DNA from: Sulfurovum sp. UBA12169
GTDB lineage: Bacteria > Campylobacterota > Campylobacteria > Campylobacterales > Sulfurovaceae
Direction of reading: 5' to 3'
Assembly (NCBI GenBank): GCA_002742845.1
Contig: DLUH01000005.1
Coordinates: 124,001 to 188,000 of the forward strand
DNA: 64,000 bases
Shown here piece by piece: positions 63,832 through 64,000 of this stretch. The notes under the pieces were generated by a model, which searched no databases, was not told the DNA's origin, and was given only the letters and a program-made list of their open reading frames with translations. Both the position numbers and the translations under genes were made by a program. Numbering within the stretch: position 1 is the first letter of the stretch; every line of letters begins with the position of its first letter.

Positions 63832-64000
63832 AAAAACAAGTATAGCATACATACTGTTTTAAAAATGAAACTATGACAAATTGTAAGATATTTTAAGCTC
63901 CGCACATCAAATCTATCACCCATTCTTTCAAGACGGAGTTAAGACTTTTACTGTGCAGACTTATTGTTTAAGGCTCCAGATAAGCAGGAGTTTGAAGATA

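Noticed and set aside
63853-64000. Possible coding fragment at the right edge
   Set aside because: All six frames are interrupted or unrecognisable over this short stretch, so no gene can be supported.
1-64000. tRNA genes, CRISPR arrays, insertion sequences, prophage or replication origin
   Set aside because: Intergenic gaps were read for cloverleaf, regular spacer-repeat, terminal-inverted-repeat and DnaA-box patterns by eye and none was convincing.

Overview
The window is a piece of ordinary chromosome from a member of the Campylobacterota (Epsilonproteobacteria), most likely a sulfur-oxidising, Sulfurovum/Sulfurimonas-like chemolithoautotroph. Grounds: AT-rich intergenic DNA with TATAAT-type -10 boxes and no clear -35; a fused 404-residue cytochrome b with a diheme cytochrome c1 (petABC); a four-subunit pyruvate:acceptor oxidoreductase (porCDAB order); two sulfide-oxidising flavoproteins (an Sqr and an FccB/SoxF-like protein); AddAB instead of RecBCD; and gene order I recall from Campylobacter (hom - aminotransferase - HTH/membrane protein - rRNA methyltransferase - rsmI - rpmE - rsmE; rpsB-tsf-ABC ATPase; petABC near mnmG). 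The genus is inference. I found no tRNA, rRNA, CRISPR array, insertion sequence or prophage, and no gene-free stretch longer than about 265 bp.

Layout. 1-7.5 kb: end of a membrane protein gene, alaS, then murG-ftsW facing ftsI (cell wall and division). 7.5-13.5 kb: panC, prfB (no programmed frameshift), an orphan LolD-type ABC ATPase translationally coupled to an overlooked 39-residue membrane peptide, tsf and rpsB (S2 with an added helix-hairpin-helix tail and a ~140-nt leader), bcp. 13.5-21 kb: a trypsin-like periplasmic protease broken by one base in a T8 tract inside its signal peptide, a DUF523 protein, a DUF420 membrane protein, aldehyde dehydrogenase, then ilvE, an SPFH protein, hisIE and an exported small heat-shock-like protein. 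21-28 kb: YhcC-type radical SAM enzyme, purF, dapB, trxB, trxA, yraN and a Cys-type formate dehydrogenase alpha subunit. 28-36.5 kb: the yajQ-hom-aminotransferase-...-rpmE-rsmE cluster, interrupted by the FccB-like flavoprotein; rpmE has a long structured leader. 36.5-46.6 kb: moeA, a lipoprotein cytochrome c, queD, queE, moaA, petABC, an unknown protein and mnmG. 46.6-53.5 kb: ribE, a cupin, a stand-alone mnmD-like methyltransferase, a NifX-like small protein, luxS, porCDAB, gph. 53.5-58.7 kb: an MFS permease, sqr followed by repeats and a 55-residue small protein, a HAD protein, rplM-rpsI. 58.7-63.9 kb: addA and addB. The last ~170 bp hold no gene that I can see.

How it fits together: Sqr (and perhaps FccB) would pass sulfide electrons to quinone or cytochrome c, the bc1 complex links quinol to small cytochromes c, and POR supplies or uses reduced ferredoxin around pyruvate, consistent with reductive TCA carbon fixation. 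MoaA and MoeA make the cofactor needed by the formate dehydrogenase. MnmG, MnmD, QueD and QueE all lead to wobble-base tRNA modifications.

No large undescribed system is visible. The best leads are small: the slipped T8 tract in the protease, the rpmE and rpsB leader RNAs, the ABC-coupled micropeptide, the S2 fusion, and the repeat-flanked small protein after sqr. Everything here is read by eye; no search or folding program was run.
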